A DNA stretch of 64,000 bases from Paraburkholderia antibiotica. Its GTDB lineage: Bacteria; Pseudomonadota; Gammaproteobacteria; Burkholderiales; Burkholderiaceae. Below the pieces are notes generated by a model. That model was not told the DNA's origin, did no database searches, and saw only the letters and a list, made by a program, of their open reading frames with translations. Location of the stretch: assembly GCF_012927125.1 (NCBI RefSeq), contig NZ_JABBFZ010000029.1:1-64000 (forward strand), given 5' to 3'. This document shows, one piece after another, positions 27,538 through 36,815 of the stretch (positions are counted from its first letter, which is position 1; each line of letters starts with the position of its first letter). The translations under genes were made by a program, and so were the position numbers.

Positions 27538-28542
27538 TTAGTCCTCCCGAATGGGAATCAGCAGATCGGTGATGCAGGTGGGTTGCGCGCCGGGATCGGG
27601 CGAACTGCGATACAGCTCGAGCGCCGGCCGCCGATCGCGCCGGTAACCGCTGCGTGGCAGCCAACCGCTGTTGAGCGCGCGGAAGGTCGGCGAGATCAGC
27701 GCATAGGGGCCGATCAGCCGATGCACCGCATACAGGCCGCCTTCGAGCCGCAATGGCTCGATGTGTTCCGGTGATTCGACGCGCGCCGTTTCGTCGCCCC
27801 ATCCCGCGACGACACCCGCGCGATAGCGAAAGCCGCCGGTCGCCGCATCGCGCGCGCAGATGCCGATCCGCTGCGGCGCCAGCGGAGTCTGCTCGCAGCG
27901 CAGTGTCGTCATCAGCGTGCGAAAAGTCTGGCCGATCGTCGCGACCGGGCCATCGTGATGCAGGCACAGCACGTCGAGCGGCGGCAATTCGACGACTTCG
28001 ACGCATGACGCTGCGGTAGCGGCGGTTTCATCGACGTTGGGACGCGAATCGCTCGCGCTACCCTCGCCTGTTCCTTCGTATTGCGTCGCCCCGTTCATCC
28101 GCACCGCCTGCCGCCGCGCGGCATCGCAAGCAGCCGAACCTGCCGAGCCCGCCGTCGGAGACCGCACCGACGCCGCCCCGACCAGCGGATGCCCAACCAG
28201 CAACCGCTGCCGCGCCCGGAACTCGCTCGGCGACACGCCGGTGAAATCGCGAAACGCACGCGCGAAAGCCTGCGGACTGTCGTAGCCGGCATCGTGCGCG
28301 ACGGCGGTCACCTGCGCAGCATCGGTCAGACGCTGCGCCGCCTGCGCGAGCCGCAGCCGCTTGACCGTCTCGACGACGCTCTCGCCCATCAGCGCGCGAT
28401 AAATCCGGTGGAAGTGATACGGCGACAGATGCGCGACGGCGGCGAGGCTGTCGAGCGTATGCGGCGCGCCGGGATCGACCAGAATGGCCTCGATTACGCG
28501 AGCGATCCGTCGACGGTAATCACGTTCGGTGCTGGGCTTCAT
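27538..28542 (-). CDS. AraC-family regulator with GyrI-like effector domain
   Basis: A 334-aa protein. Residues 1-115 carry the two helix-turn-helix motifs of AraC/XylS (SLAAVAHLSPYHFHRIYRAL and VAHDAGYDSPQAFARAFRDFTGVSP). A variable linker follows, then residues about 180-332 form a GyrI-like (SHS2) small-molecule domain (VELPPLDVLCLHHDGP to ITDLLIPIRED). This N-terminal DNA-binding layout matches Rob/BmrR-like sensors. It is likely to regulate the downstream hydrolase. Confidence 0.93.
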   Translation of the reverse strand: MKPSTERDYRRRIARVIEAILVDPGAPHTLDSLAAVAHLSPYHFHRIYRALMGESVVETVKRLRLAQAAQRLTDAAQVTAVAHDAGYDSPQAFARAFRDFTGVSPSEFRARQRLLVGHPLVGAASVRSPTAGSAGSAACDAARRQAVRMNGATQYEGTGEGSASDSRPNVDETAATAASCVEVVELPPLDVLCLHHDGPVATIGQTFRTLMTTLRCEQTPLAPQRIGICARDAATGGFRYRAGVVAGWGDETARVESPEHIEPLRLEGGLYAVHRLIGPYALISPTFRALNSGWLPRSGYRRDRRPALELYRSSPDPGAQPTCITDLLIPIRED

Positions 28543-28766
28543 GATGACGCCACGATAGCGGCGTTCGCGCCGCGCTGCAGTGCAGAACTTGCGGAATTTG
28601 GGAATTTCGCGCGCTGTATCGCATCGGATTATGCGCGACAGGTCGCCACAATTCCTTTCACTTGAAATAAACAGCCGCCCGAATCAGAATGGCGCCACGC
28701 CTACGAGGGCAAGAAAAACACTAGTACAAGAACAACACAAACAACACAACGAGAGAAGGCGATCAC

Positions 28767-30341
28767 ATGGATCGTGTCGAACCTGGCTTCGGAGCGTCGG
28801 ATCGCGCTGCTGGGCTGCCCCCTTACGCCACTAGCGTCTCCGAGGCCGCGGTCGGACACGCGGACCGCGCCCCGGTATTCAGCGTGCGTTATGCGGTCAG
28901 GCCACGCCGGCCGGGCCGCACCGCCACGCTTCGCCATGGATTCGGCATCAAAGGCACGCTGTCGATCAACGGCGACTTCGTCACGTTATGCCGATCGAAT
29001 GGCAGCGAGCCGCGCAGCTTTTATCGCAGCGATATTTTCGACATCGAGTTTCACGGGCGGCGGATCGGCTTCGACCTGCACGTGACGCCGCAGGACGTGC
29101 AACGCGTCACGCTGAAAACCCGCCACGTCGACGACGTTCGGCGCATCGTCGAACGATTGCCCGCGCAGATGACGCCCGCGTTCGCCGCCGAGCGCGTCGC
29201 GCTCAACACGTTCCCGCAGCGGCTCGTCGAGCTGACGCCGCTGCCGTGAGTCACCTATGCGCTGATCGCGCTGAACTTCGCGATCTTCATCGCGATGTGC
29301 GCGACGGGCGCGAATGCGTTGCGGCCGGATCCCGCCGCGCTGGTCGCGTGGGGTTCGAACTTCGCGCCGTATACGCTCGACGGCGAGCCCTGGCGTCTGC
29401 TGACCGGCGCGTTCGTGCACATCGGCTTCCCGCATCTGTTGTCGAACATGGTCGTGTTATTGCTGCTCGGACGCACGACCGAGCGGCTCTACGGCAACCT
29501 GCGCTTTCTCGCGCTTTACCTGTTCGCCGCCGTCAGCGGCGGCATCGTCAGCATCCTGATGCATCCGGGCGTCAACAGCGCGGGCGCGTCCGGCGCGATC
29601 TTCGGCGTGGCCGGCGCGTTGCTCGCCTTCGTGCTGCGTTATCGCAAGGAACTGCCCGCAGAGCTCGCGGCGCGTAACCGTCGCGCGATGCTCGTATTCA
29701 TTCTGTACAGCCTGTATCGCGGCTTAGTGCAACACGGCGTCGATAATGCCGCGCACTTCGGCGGCCTCGTCGGCGGCGTGCTGATCGGCGCGCTGCTCGC
29801 GCGGCCGCTCACCGAAGAGGCGCGCGAACGCAGTTCGCGTCCGAGCGCGATCGCGGCCACGACGGCTGCGGTGCTGTTCCTCGCCGCGCTGAGCTGGCCG
29901 CTCACGCATCTGAACCCCGACCGGCTTCAGGAAGCCAGCTTCGACAGACTGCTGATCGAACTGCAGCCCGCGCAGAAGAAGACCCTCGCCGACGTGATCG
30001 CGTGGAGCCACTCGCGGATCGCCTCGCAGATCGAACGCGACGCGGCGTCGAACCGGATCATCACGCAACTGCTGCCGGAGTGGGACGCGATGTATGCGAA
30101 GGTGGAAAGCGCGCCGTTGCCGCCCGGTTCGCGCTACGTGCCGCTACGCGCGACGATGCTGCGCTACCTCGACGACAACCGGCGGATGTATCGGCTCGCG
30201 GCCGTGTTGCTCGCGCATCCGCAGGAGCTGGATGCGGCGGCGTTCGCGCCGATCCGCGCGCTGGCGAAGGACGCGCACGCGCAGATCGACGAGATCAAGC
30301 GGCTCGCGCCTCAACTGCGGGGAAATCCGGCGCGGCGTTAG
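28767..30341 (+). pseudogene. Rhomboid-family serine protease, interrupted by an in-frame TGA
   Basis: One reading frame runs from ATG 28767 (GAGAGAAGG upstream) to the stop at 30341 except for a single TGA at 29247-29249. Before it is a 160-aa cytoplasmic domain; after it the frame continues VTYALIALNFAIFIAM, the first rhomboid helix. The membrane part keeps the catalytic pair: Ser in GASGAIFG (codon 29589) and His in NAAHFGG (codon 29754). A C-terminal domain of about 150 residues follows. The stop sits where a Trp would be natural (PWVTYA), so TGG to TGA is the likely change. A nearby ATG at 29295 would drop most of helix 1. It may be a recent pseudogene, a sequencing error or a readthrough site. 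Confidence 0.85.
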
Positions 30342-30424
30342 TCAGGAATCAACCCGGCATCAGCCAGAAATCACCCAGGCTCTAACACGCGCGCGGCAAT
30401 AGGAAAGGATGTGGACCCGGCGCG

Positions 30425-31585
30425 TCAGAAGCGATGCCGGATCCCGACGCGAAACGCCAACTGGTCGTTCGCGCCCACGCCCGAAGGGCCGAAGAAAACC
30501 GGCGTGGAGCCGATCTGCGCCTGCACGTCCTGGGTGCCGTTGCGCCCCGACGCGACCTGATAGACGCCGAGCGCGTACACGTCGGTGCGCCGGCTCAGCG
30601 AATAATCGACGCTCAGACTGCCCTGATTCCAATGGCCGCTGTGGGCGTCGCCCAGGTGCATGTACGTGTAGCCCGCGCCCACGGTCAGCGCCGACGTGAA
30701 CGCGTATTTTGCGCCGGCGTCGTAGGCGGTGAAGGTCGTCGCCACATCCGTGACCGTTTCGAAACGCGTATTCGTGTAGAGCGCCCAGAACGTGGCCGCG
30801 CCGAGCGCATAGCGCGCGCCGGCGCCGAAGGTACGCAGGTCGCGCACGTTGCCCATCGATACATTGGCGATGGTCGTCGAAAACGCCGGTACGGCCTGGC
30901 TCGGATAGCGAATGTCGGTATAGGCGGTGCCGAGGCTCAACGGTCCGTTCGCATAGTTCGCACCGAAGCTGTACGTGCGCGACGAGCCCGCTTGCGGTGC
31001 CGCGCTGTTGCCGCCGGCCGGCGCGCCCGCGAATGCGCCCGCCTGGTTCGAGAAGCCATACAGCGCGCCGAACGTGAAGCCGGAAAAATTCGCGCTGCTG
31101 AACTTGATCGCATTGTTCACGCGGCTCGCCGTCAACTGATCGACGTCGTTGATCCGGTACGCGTAGTTGCCGGCCACGGTCTGGCTGCCGTTCGAATAGT
31201 TGGCGCCGAGCACGTCGGTCGACAGCGAGTACTGCCGGCCGAACGTCAGCGAACCGACACCTCTCTGCGACAGACCGACGAACGCCTGGCGGCCGAATAT
31301 GCCGCCGAGCAGCATCGCGCCATTGCCGGTGTTGAAGCCGCTTTCCACCACGAACAGCGCCTTCAGGCCACCACCCAGATCTTCGGTTCCGCGCAGCCCC
31401 CAACGGTTGCCCGACGCGACGCCTTCGCCGTACTTGACGACGCTGCCATGGCCGGTGTCGGTGCGGGCATGGTTCACGTAGCTGATGCCGGCATCGATCA
31501 GGCCATACAGCGTGACGCTGCTCTGTGCATGGGCATCGAGCGCGAGGCCCCCGAGGATGGCGGCGGCAAGAACCGTTTTTTTCAT
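30425..31585 (-). CDS. General outer-membrane porin
   Basis: A 386-aa precursor with signal peptide MKKTVLAAAILGGLALDAHA, mature start QSSVTLYGLIDAGISYV and C-terminus GIRHRF ending in Phe. It belongs to the same trimeric porin family as the gene at 2047 but differs in loop sequence, for instance a Gly/Ala-rich loop near AGAPAGGNSAAPQ. AAGGAAAC before ATG 31585 sets the start; the frame reaches 31672 without reason. It should allow diffusion of small solutes. Confidence 0.95.
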   Translation of the reverse strand: MKKTVLAAAILGGLALDAHAQSSVTLYGLIDAGISYVNHARTDTGHGSVVKYGEGVASGNRWGLRGTEDLGGGLKALFVVESGFNTGNGAMLLGGIFGRQAFVGLSQRGVGSLTFGRQYSLSTDVLGANYSNGSQTVAGNYAYRINDVDQLTASRVNNAIKFSSANFSGFTFGALYGFSNQAGAFAGAPAGGNSAAPQAGSSRTYSFGANYANGPLSLGTAYTDIRYPSQAVPAFSTTIANVSMGNVRDLRTFGAGARYALGAATFWALYTNTRFETVTDVATTFTAYDAGAKYAFTSALTVGAGYTYMHLGDAHSGHWNQGSLSVDYSLSRRTDVYALGVYQVASGRNGTQDVQAQIGSTPVFFGPSGVGANDQLAFRVGIRHRF

Positions 31586-32034
31586 GTTTCCTTTTTTCTT
31601 CTTTGAACTGCCGTGCCACGCGTAGTCGTCGACGCCACGCGAGGCCGGCCCGGCAAGCGACGCGAGCGGCATATCGACGCGCGTCCGACCGCTGCACGCG
31701 GTGGCACGGCAATGAGATCGGTGTCTGGAAGGTGCAACTGAACCGGGTCACGGCGACAACCGCGGTGTGCGCGGTAGCCGCCGATCGATGGCGGAAACGT
31801 CGGAACGTCGACGAGTCGGTCAGGCGCGTGGCCTGGGTGAGTGAAACGAAGCGTCTATTCCGTCGTGTGGCGCGGAATATAGCGACTCGTCATGAATTCG
31901 TAAACAAATGCAAAGGGAGTTGTCGTCTTTATGACACACGACTGTCATCGGGCATGATGTGCGTCAAGGAGCGTCGACATGCGCGCCCGGATCGCCATCC
32001 GGGCAAGGTCGTTCATTCTCAATAAAGTGAACGC
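31586..32034. other. Intergenic region upstream of the porin
   Basis: About 450 bp. The porin promoter must lie here; the 31860-31950 part is AT-richer. I see no RNA gene, hairpin terminator or repeat. Confidence 0.35.
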
Positions 32035-32235
32035 TCAGCCGCGACGGCTTTTCCCGTGGAACGACCCCGCCGCATACTTCGGCTCGGGCATCTCGATCTG
32101 GATACTGCCCCGCTCGCCGCCCGGATCGGACGGCGCTTCGCTTTCTTCGTCGGCCTCCGCGCCGGTCCTGCAGGCGGGCAGCAGGAGCATGGCCATCAGC
32201 GAAGCCGCCGCGAGTGTCGAAAAGCGCTTTTCCAC
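32035..32235 (-). CDS. Small lipoprotein of unknown function
   Basis: A 66-aa protein with a short signal (KRFSTLAAASLMAMLL) and lipobox LPAC, so the Cys after LPA should be lipidated. The mature part is short and acidic to neutral (EADEESEAPSDPGGERG). The GTG at 32235 was chosen because it gives a normal lipoprotein leader; no strong ribosome site is seen. No family recognised. Confidence 0.55.
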   Translation of the reverse strand: MEKRFSTLAAASLMAMLLLPACRTGAEADEESEAPSDPGGERGSIQIEMPEPKYAAGSFHGKSRRG

Positions 32236-32393
32236 GTTCAGTATTTCCGTTGTGATGGGTCCGGGCGTTGGCACCGGACCGGCATCATCGTCGATATGTG
32301 GTCGGGCCGCAATAGCCTGCACGGGCGAAAATTGCCTCTCGTTGTTCCTGCTCTACCTCTGCACCAAAATTTGCAGTACGGCTAACGAGGCTG

Positions 32394-33701
32394 TCACGAC
32401 GTGCGTCGATGCATCATCGCGCTTTCCACCTCGCTACGCAGATAGCCTTGCGCCCACTCGCAGCCAATGCGCCGCGCAATCTCCAGCCCTCCGCTATCTT
32501 CCATCCCTTCGATAATCACGGTGTGCGCGAGCCGACGCGCCAGAGTGGCGAGACTGTGGAGCCGCTCGACGCCGCGCGTGCTGTCCTTCGCTTCCCTCAA
32601 AAAGAAAGCGTCCAGCTTGACGATATCCGGCGCGCCGATCCGGATTGCGTTTTGCACGCCATAGTGCGAACCGAAATCGTCGATCGCTACCCGGCAGCCG
32701 AGCCCGTGCAGATAGCGCAGGAAATCGCGCGCGCCGGGCGGCACCACAGGCGCGGTTTCGGTGATTTCGATAATCAGCCGATGGGCGACCTCCGGCAGAC
32801 GCCTCAGTCTGTCGAAGATGATCATCCACCACGGCGAGATCAATGCGCTCCCCGCCGAAATATTGCAACCCAGCACCAGCGTTTCATCGGCCACGAGTCG
32901 ATCGATCACCGACGTCACGACGATCTGGTCGAACTCGTGCATCAGCTGCGCGTGTTCCACGCTGGGAATGAAACTGGCCGGCATCATCGCGCAATGGGCG
33001 TCCGGCAACAGCACGCGCGCGAGGCATTCGTCGTACAGCGAGCGGCCCTGTTCGTCGACGTTGAAAACGGGCTGACGCGCCAGCGCCAGATGCCCCTGAG
33101 CCATCGCATCCAGCACCTGCCTCGCATGCGCGATATGCATGCTCGCTTCCGACGCGGGAATTCTGATCACCTTCGTATGGGGGCCGCCGTCTCGACGCTC
33201 GACGGTAATCTCCATCGCCGCGAGCGAGAGCACGCCTTTGGACGCGGCAATATGTTTGAGCAGAATTTCGACGCAGGCACTCGTCTTCGACAGGCTCATG
33301 CCGTCGCTCAACATATTCGTGACCCGCACGTAGCCGCGGCTCAACTGGAAGACCGCCGACGGATCGTCGACCACCTCGCGGATACGCTCGACGAATGCGC
33401 TGGTGATCGCGCGAACCACCTCTCTCGGATATCGCCGCTCGACTTCGTCGATATTCGTTATTTTCGCGACCATATCCAGCCATCTGTCACCACAGTCACG
33501 CGTCGGCGACGTATTGGAGTCAGAGTTAATCAAGATCCTCTCCGATCGAAATGTATTGGCCGGCCGCGGGATACTCGTCGCGAGCGCGGACGCGTCGATC
33601 GGCAAGCCGGCGAGAGCGATCGCCCAGATCGTCAGGAAGCCAAAGCACGATGGAACAGCGCGCGTAACGGGTCTTTTCTGCTGATGCACGCGCTGGCGCA
33701 A
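32394..33701 (-). CDS. EAL-domain protein with degenerate GGDEF region
   Basis: A 435-aa frame. The C-terminal half is an EAL domain: YDECL replaces the signature E(A/V)L, and the other catalytic positions are kept as NISAG, IIEITE, IDDFGS, VKLD, EGMED and AQGY. It may hydrolyse c-di-GMP. The middle (WLDMVAKITNIDEVERRYP to RVTN) has the spacing of a GGDEF domain but lacks the GGDEF signature. The frame opens with TTG at 33701 without a ribosome site; TTG 33533, preceded by GGAGAGG, or ATG 33473 are plausible later starts. Possible counterpart of the cyclase at 10250. Confidence 0.85.
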   Translation of the reverse strand: MRQRVHQQKRPVTRAVPSCFGFLTIWAIALAGLPIDASALATSIPRPANTFRSERILINSDSNTSPTRDCGDRWLDMVAKITNIDEVERRYPREVVRAITSAFVERIREVVDDPSAVFQLSRGYVRVTNMLSDGMSLSKTSACVEILLKHIAASKGVLSLAAMEITVERRDGGPHTKVIRIPASEASMHIAHARQVLDAMAQGHLALARQPVFNVDEQGRSLYDECLARVLLPDAHCAMMPASFIPSVEHAQLMHEFDQIVVTSVIDRLVADETLVLGCNISAGSALISPWWMIIFDRLRRLPEVAHRLIIEITETAPVVPPGARDFLRYLHGLGCRVAIDDFGSHYGVQNAIRIGAPDIVKLDAFFLREAKDSTRGVERLHSLATLARRLAHTVIIEGMEDSGGLEIARRIGCEWAQGYLRSEVESAMMHRRTS

Positions 33702-34188
33702 GAACGTCCGGGCGCGTGAGTTTCATGCTTATCCTCTTCGATAAATACTGCCGTGCTTAAGATCGTGTACCGGGTTCCGCAATGACGCGGCACGCAATCC
33801 GACCGCCTGGGGCTGATTATCGAGATAGAGTCGAAAACAAACCGTTAAGTAATGTTAATGCCAACAGGATTGATTGATAAATTCTGTTAAATGCAGAAAA
33901 ATCAGAGTGATAGACTTGGAAAAATGCGAATTGGATACGATTGGGAGACGGTTGGGAGACGGTTTTTTTCGCTATTCCGGCCGAATTCCGGTTCGTCCGG
34001 GTCGCCGCAGTGGAGTCGGTGGAAGCGCTGAGCGGTGTGAAGCGCCGTGCTCCGTGGGATGAAAAACGGCGCGGGGAAATGGCAAAAGCCGGCGCGGCGC
34101 GCCGCGCGCTTCCCGAGGGCGCGCAAACGGGATTTTCCATTGGCCCGGCAGCCGCGCGCGGCGACTCATCCAGCCCGGTTGAATACTC
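33702..34188. other. Intergenic region with a short tandem repeat
   Basis: About 490 bp between the EAL gene and the end of cobM. It is AT-rich at 33820-33930 and contains two perfect copies of TTGGGAGACGG at 33941-33962 followed by T7. No gene or clear terminator stem is seen. Confidence 0.4.
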
Positions 34189-34917
34189 TCAAGGCCCCTT
34201 CCCATACAACGTCGAGTCCGCGAAACCCTCGGCCGCCAGCACCCGTCCGACCAGAATCAACGCAGTCCGCTCGATCGCACTGCCCTGCACCTTCGCGACG
34301 ATATCGTCGAGCGTGCCGGTGATTTTCTCCTCGTCGGGCCAGCTCGCCCGATAAATCACCGCGATCGGACAGTCGCCGCCGTAATGTGGCCGCAATTCGT
34401 CGACGATGCGCGCGAGATGCCGCACGCCGAGGTGAATCGCCATCGATGCGCGATGCCGCGCCAGATCGCCCAGTTGCTCGCCCTCCGGCATCGACGTCCT
34501 GGTCGCATAGCGCGTCAGAATCAGCGTCTGCGACACGTCGGGCAGCGTCAGCTCGCAGCCGAGCGCCGCCGCGCAGGCCGCGGTCGCGGTCACGCCGGGC
34601 ACGATCTCGTACGGAATATTCAGCTCGCGCAGCCGGCGGATCTGCTCGCCGATCGCGCCATACAGCGACGGATCGCCCGAATGCACGCGCGCAACGTGCT
34701 GGCCCTTCGCATGCGCGGCCGCGAGCAAAGCAACGATCTGGTCGAGATCGAGTTCCGCGGTATTGATCACCTGTTCCGCGCGATGCCCTTCGAGCACAGC
34801 GGCCGGCACGAGCGAACCCGCATACAGGATCACCGGGCAACTGCGCACGAGGCGCTGCCCCTTCACCGTGATCAGCTCCGGGTCGCCCGGACCCGCGCCG
34901 ATAAAAAACACCGTCAT
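34189..34917 (-). CDS. cobM: Precorrin-4 C11-methyltransferase CobM
   Basis: A 242-aa SAM-dependent methyltransferase of the tetrapyrrole family: MTVFFIGAGPGDPELITVKG, VILYAGSLVP, VHSGDPSLYGAIGEQ, EIVPGVTATAACAAALG and TLILTRYATRTSMP match CobM/CbiF. It methylates C11 of precorrin-4. It is the last gene of the minus-strand arm, starting 12 bp after cobK. Confidence 0.95.
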   Translation of the reverse strand: MTVFFIGAGPGDPELITVKGQRLVRSCPVILYAGSLVPAAVLEGHRAEQVINTAELDLDQIVALLAAAHAKGQHVARVHSGDPSLYGAIGEQIRRLRELNIPYEIVPGVTATAACAAALGCELTLPDVSQTLILTRYATRTSMPEGEQLGDLARHRASMAIHLGVRHLARIVDELRPHYGGDCPIAVIYRASWPDEEKITGTLDDIVAKVQGSAIERTALILVGRVLAAEGFADSTLYGKGP

Positions 34918-34929
34918 TCAGGACTCCAA

Positions 34930-35670
34930 TTATTCAGGTTCCGCGTCGCGCGAATACTCGTGCAACGCGTTCAGCAACTCGGCGACGCTAACGAATTCAC
35001 GCTCGACTTCCGGCAACGTCGGCCGGCGCAGCATCACGACCGGCAGCCCACGTTCGTGCGCGACCTCGAGCTTCGCCTCGGTCGCGCCGCCGCCGCTGTT
35101 CTTGCTGACCACGACGTCGAACGCCTGCAGCGCGAACAGCGCGCGCTCGCCATCGAGCGTGAAAGGCCCACGCGCGGCCAGCGTTCGCGAGCGCGCGGTG
35201 TCCGGGTGCGCATCGAGCACCCGCACGGTCCAGAACTGATGCGGCGGAATCTCGTCGAGATGCGCGAGCGGTTCGCGCCCGAGCGTCAACAGCGGCCGAC
35301 GGAACGGCGCCAGCGCATCGACCAGTTCGTTCCAGGTGTCGACCATGCGCCAGTCGTCGCCGGTTCGCGGCTGCCATGCCGGCCGGCGCAGCGCCCAGCA
35401 CGGCACGCCGGCCGCGCGGCTCGCGTGCGCGGCGTTGGCGCTGATCCGCGCGGCGTACGGATGCGTCGCGTCGATCACGAGGCCGATCCGTTCGCTGTCG
35501 ATGTATCGCGCGAGCCCGTCGCTACCGCCGAAACCGCCGACGCGGACCGCGCAGCGCAAATCGTCGGGCACCTTGCCGAGGCCGGCGAGACTGTACACGT
35601 GCGTGGGGCCGAGTTGCCGCGCGATCTTCAGTGCGTCGCCGGTGCCGCCGAGCAGCAGGATGCGCGTCAT
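34930..35670 (-). CDS. cobK: Precorrin-6A reductase CobK
   Basis: A 246-aa protein with the CobK/CbiJ pattern: MTRILLLGGTGDALKIARQL, LVIDATHPYAARISANA, GREPLAHLD and VSKNSGGGATEAKLE. It reduces the corrin ring with NADPH (precorrin-6A to 6B). Its start overlaps the cbiD stop by 4 bp, so translation is coupled. Confidence 0.95.
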   Translation of the reverse strand: MTRILLLGGTGDALKIARQLGPTHVYSLAGLGKVPDDLRCAVRVGGFGGSDGLARYIDSERIGLVIDATHPYAARISANAAHASRAAGVPCWALRRPAWQPRTGDDWRMVDTWNELVDALAPFRRPLLTLGREPLAHLDEIPPHQFWTVRVLDAHPDTARSRTLAARGPFTLDGERALFALQAFDVVVSKNSGGGATEAKLEVAHERGLPVVMLRRPTLPEVEREFVSVAELLNALHEYSRDAEPE

Positions 35671-36815
35671 CGCGCGACTCCGACCAGCTTGCCCTGGCGG
35701 TCGATCGCGAACATCTCGACGCTCACCTGCGCCGGCACGATGTCGCGCGCGACCGCCAACGCACGCTGACAGACGCTATCGCCGAGCGGCACCTGCTGCG
35801 CGTGCGCCAGCGCGAGCGCCTGCTGGCTCGTGTTGGCTGCGCGCATCGCGGCCTGCAATGCGTCGTCGGCGCCCTGCGCGGCGGCCCACGTGGCGAGCTG
35901 TTCGAGATCGATGCTGGAATTGCGGCTGTGCAGATCGAGATGACCGCCAGCGAGCTTGCTGAGCTTGCCGAAACCGCCGCAAATACTCAAACGTTCGACC
36001 GGCGCGCGTTTCATGTGCTTCAGCACCGCGCCGACGAAGTCGCCCATTTCGATCAGCGCAATATCGGGCAGACCGTAATGCGCGCGCATCGCGTCTTCGC
36101 TCGCGTTGCCGGTGCAGGCGGCCAGATGCGTGTAGCCGTTCGCGCGCGCGACGTCGATGCCCTGATGGATCGACGCGATGTACGCCGAGCACGAAAACGG
36201 CCGCACGATGCCGGTGGTGCCGAGTATCGACAGCCCGCCGAGAATCCCGAGGCGCGGGTTCATCGTTTTCAGCGCGAGCGCTTCGCCGCCCTCGATGCCG
36301 ATCGTCACCTCGAAGCCGCCGCGATACGCGTGTTGCGCGGCCAGTTCGTCGAGATGCCGCGTCATCATCTGGCGCGGCACCGGATTGATGGCCGGCTCGC
36401 CGACCGGCAGCGTGAGCCCCGCGCGTGTGACCGTGCCGACGCCGGGCCCCGCGCGAAACCGCACGCCCGGCTCGGCCACGAGGCGCACGCGCGCGAACAC
36501 GAGCGCGCCGTGCGTCACGTCGGGGTCGTCGCCGGCATCCTTGAGCGTGCCCGCTTCGGCGATCCGGCCGGTCTGAGCGTGTGCTTCCCCGGCCTCGGCT
36601 TCGGTTTCGGCTTCAACTTCGGTTTCGGCGACAAACCGGCAGAACGTGAGTCGCATCGGCACCCGCTGGCCCTTCGGCAACACGATCTCCGCGACTTCGC
36701 TGACCACGCCCGCGAGCAGCAATCGCGCGGCCGCGAGCGAGGTCGCCGTCGCGCAGCTGCCGGTCGTGTAGCCGCTGCGCAGCGGCGCCGGCTGTTCGGG
36801 CGTCTCGTCGCGCAT
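35667..36815 (-). CDS. cbiD: Cobalt-precorrin-5B C1-methyltransferase CbiD
   Basis: A 382-aa protein with CbiD hallmarks: LRSGYTTGSCATATSLAAARLLL, INPVPRQMM, LGILGGLSILGTTGIVRPFS and ICGGFGKLSKLAGGHLDLHS. It transfers a methyl group to C1 during ring contraction, the step done by CobF in the classic aerobic route. An acidic repeat (AETEVEAETEAEAGEAHAQ) of about 30 residues interrupts the N-terminal third and is not typical of the family. The ATG at 36815 shares one base with the cobL stop. Confidence 0.95.
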   Translation of the reverse strand: MRDETPEQPAPLRSGYTTGSCATATSLAAARLLLAGVVSEVAEIVLPKGQRVPMRLTFCRFVAETEVEAETEAEAGEAHAQTGRIAEAGTLKDAGDDPDVTHGALVFARVRLVAEPGVRFRAGPGVGTVTRAGLTLPVGEPAINPVPRQMMTRHLDELAAQHAYRGGFEVTIGIEGGEALALKTMNPRLGILGGLSILGTTGIVRPFSCSAYIASIHQGIDVARANGYTHLAACTGNASEDAMRAHYGLPDIALIEMGDFVGAVLKHMKRAPVERLSICGGFGKLSKLAGGHLDLHSRNSSIDLEQLATWAAAQGADDALQAAMRAANTSQQALALAHAQQVPLGDSVCQRALAVARDIVPAQVSVEMFAIDRQGKLVGVAR

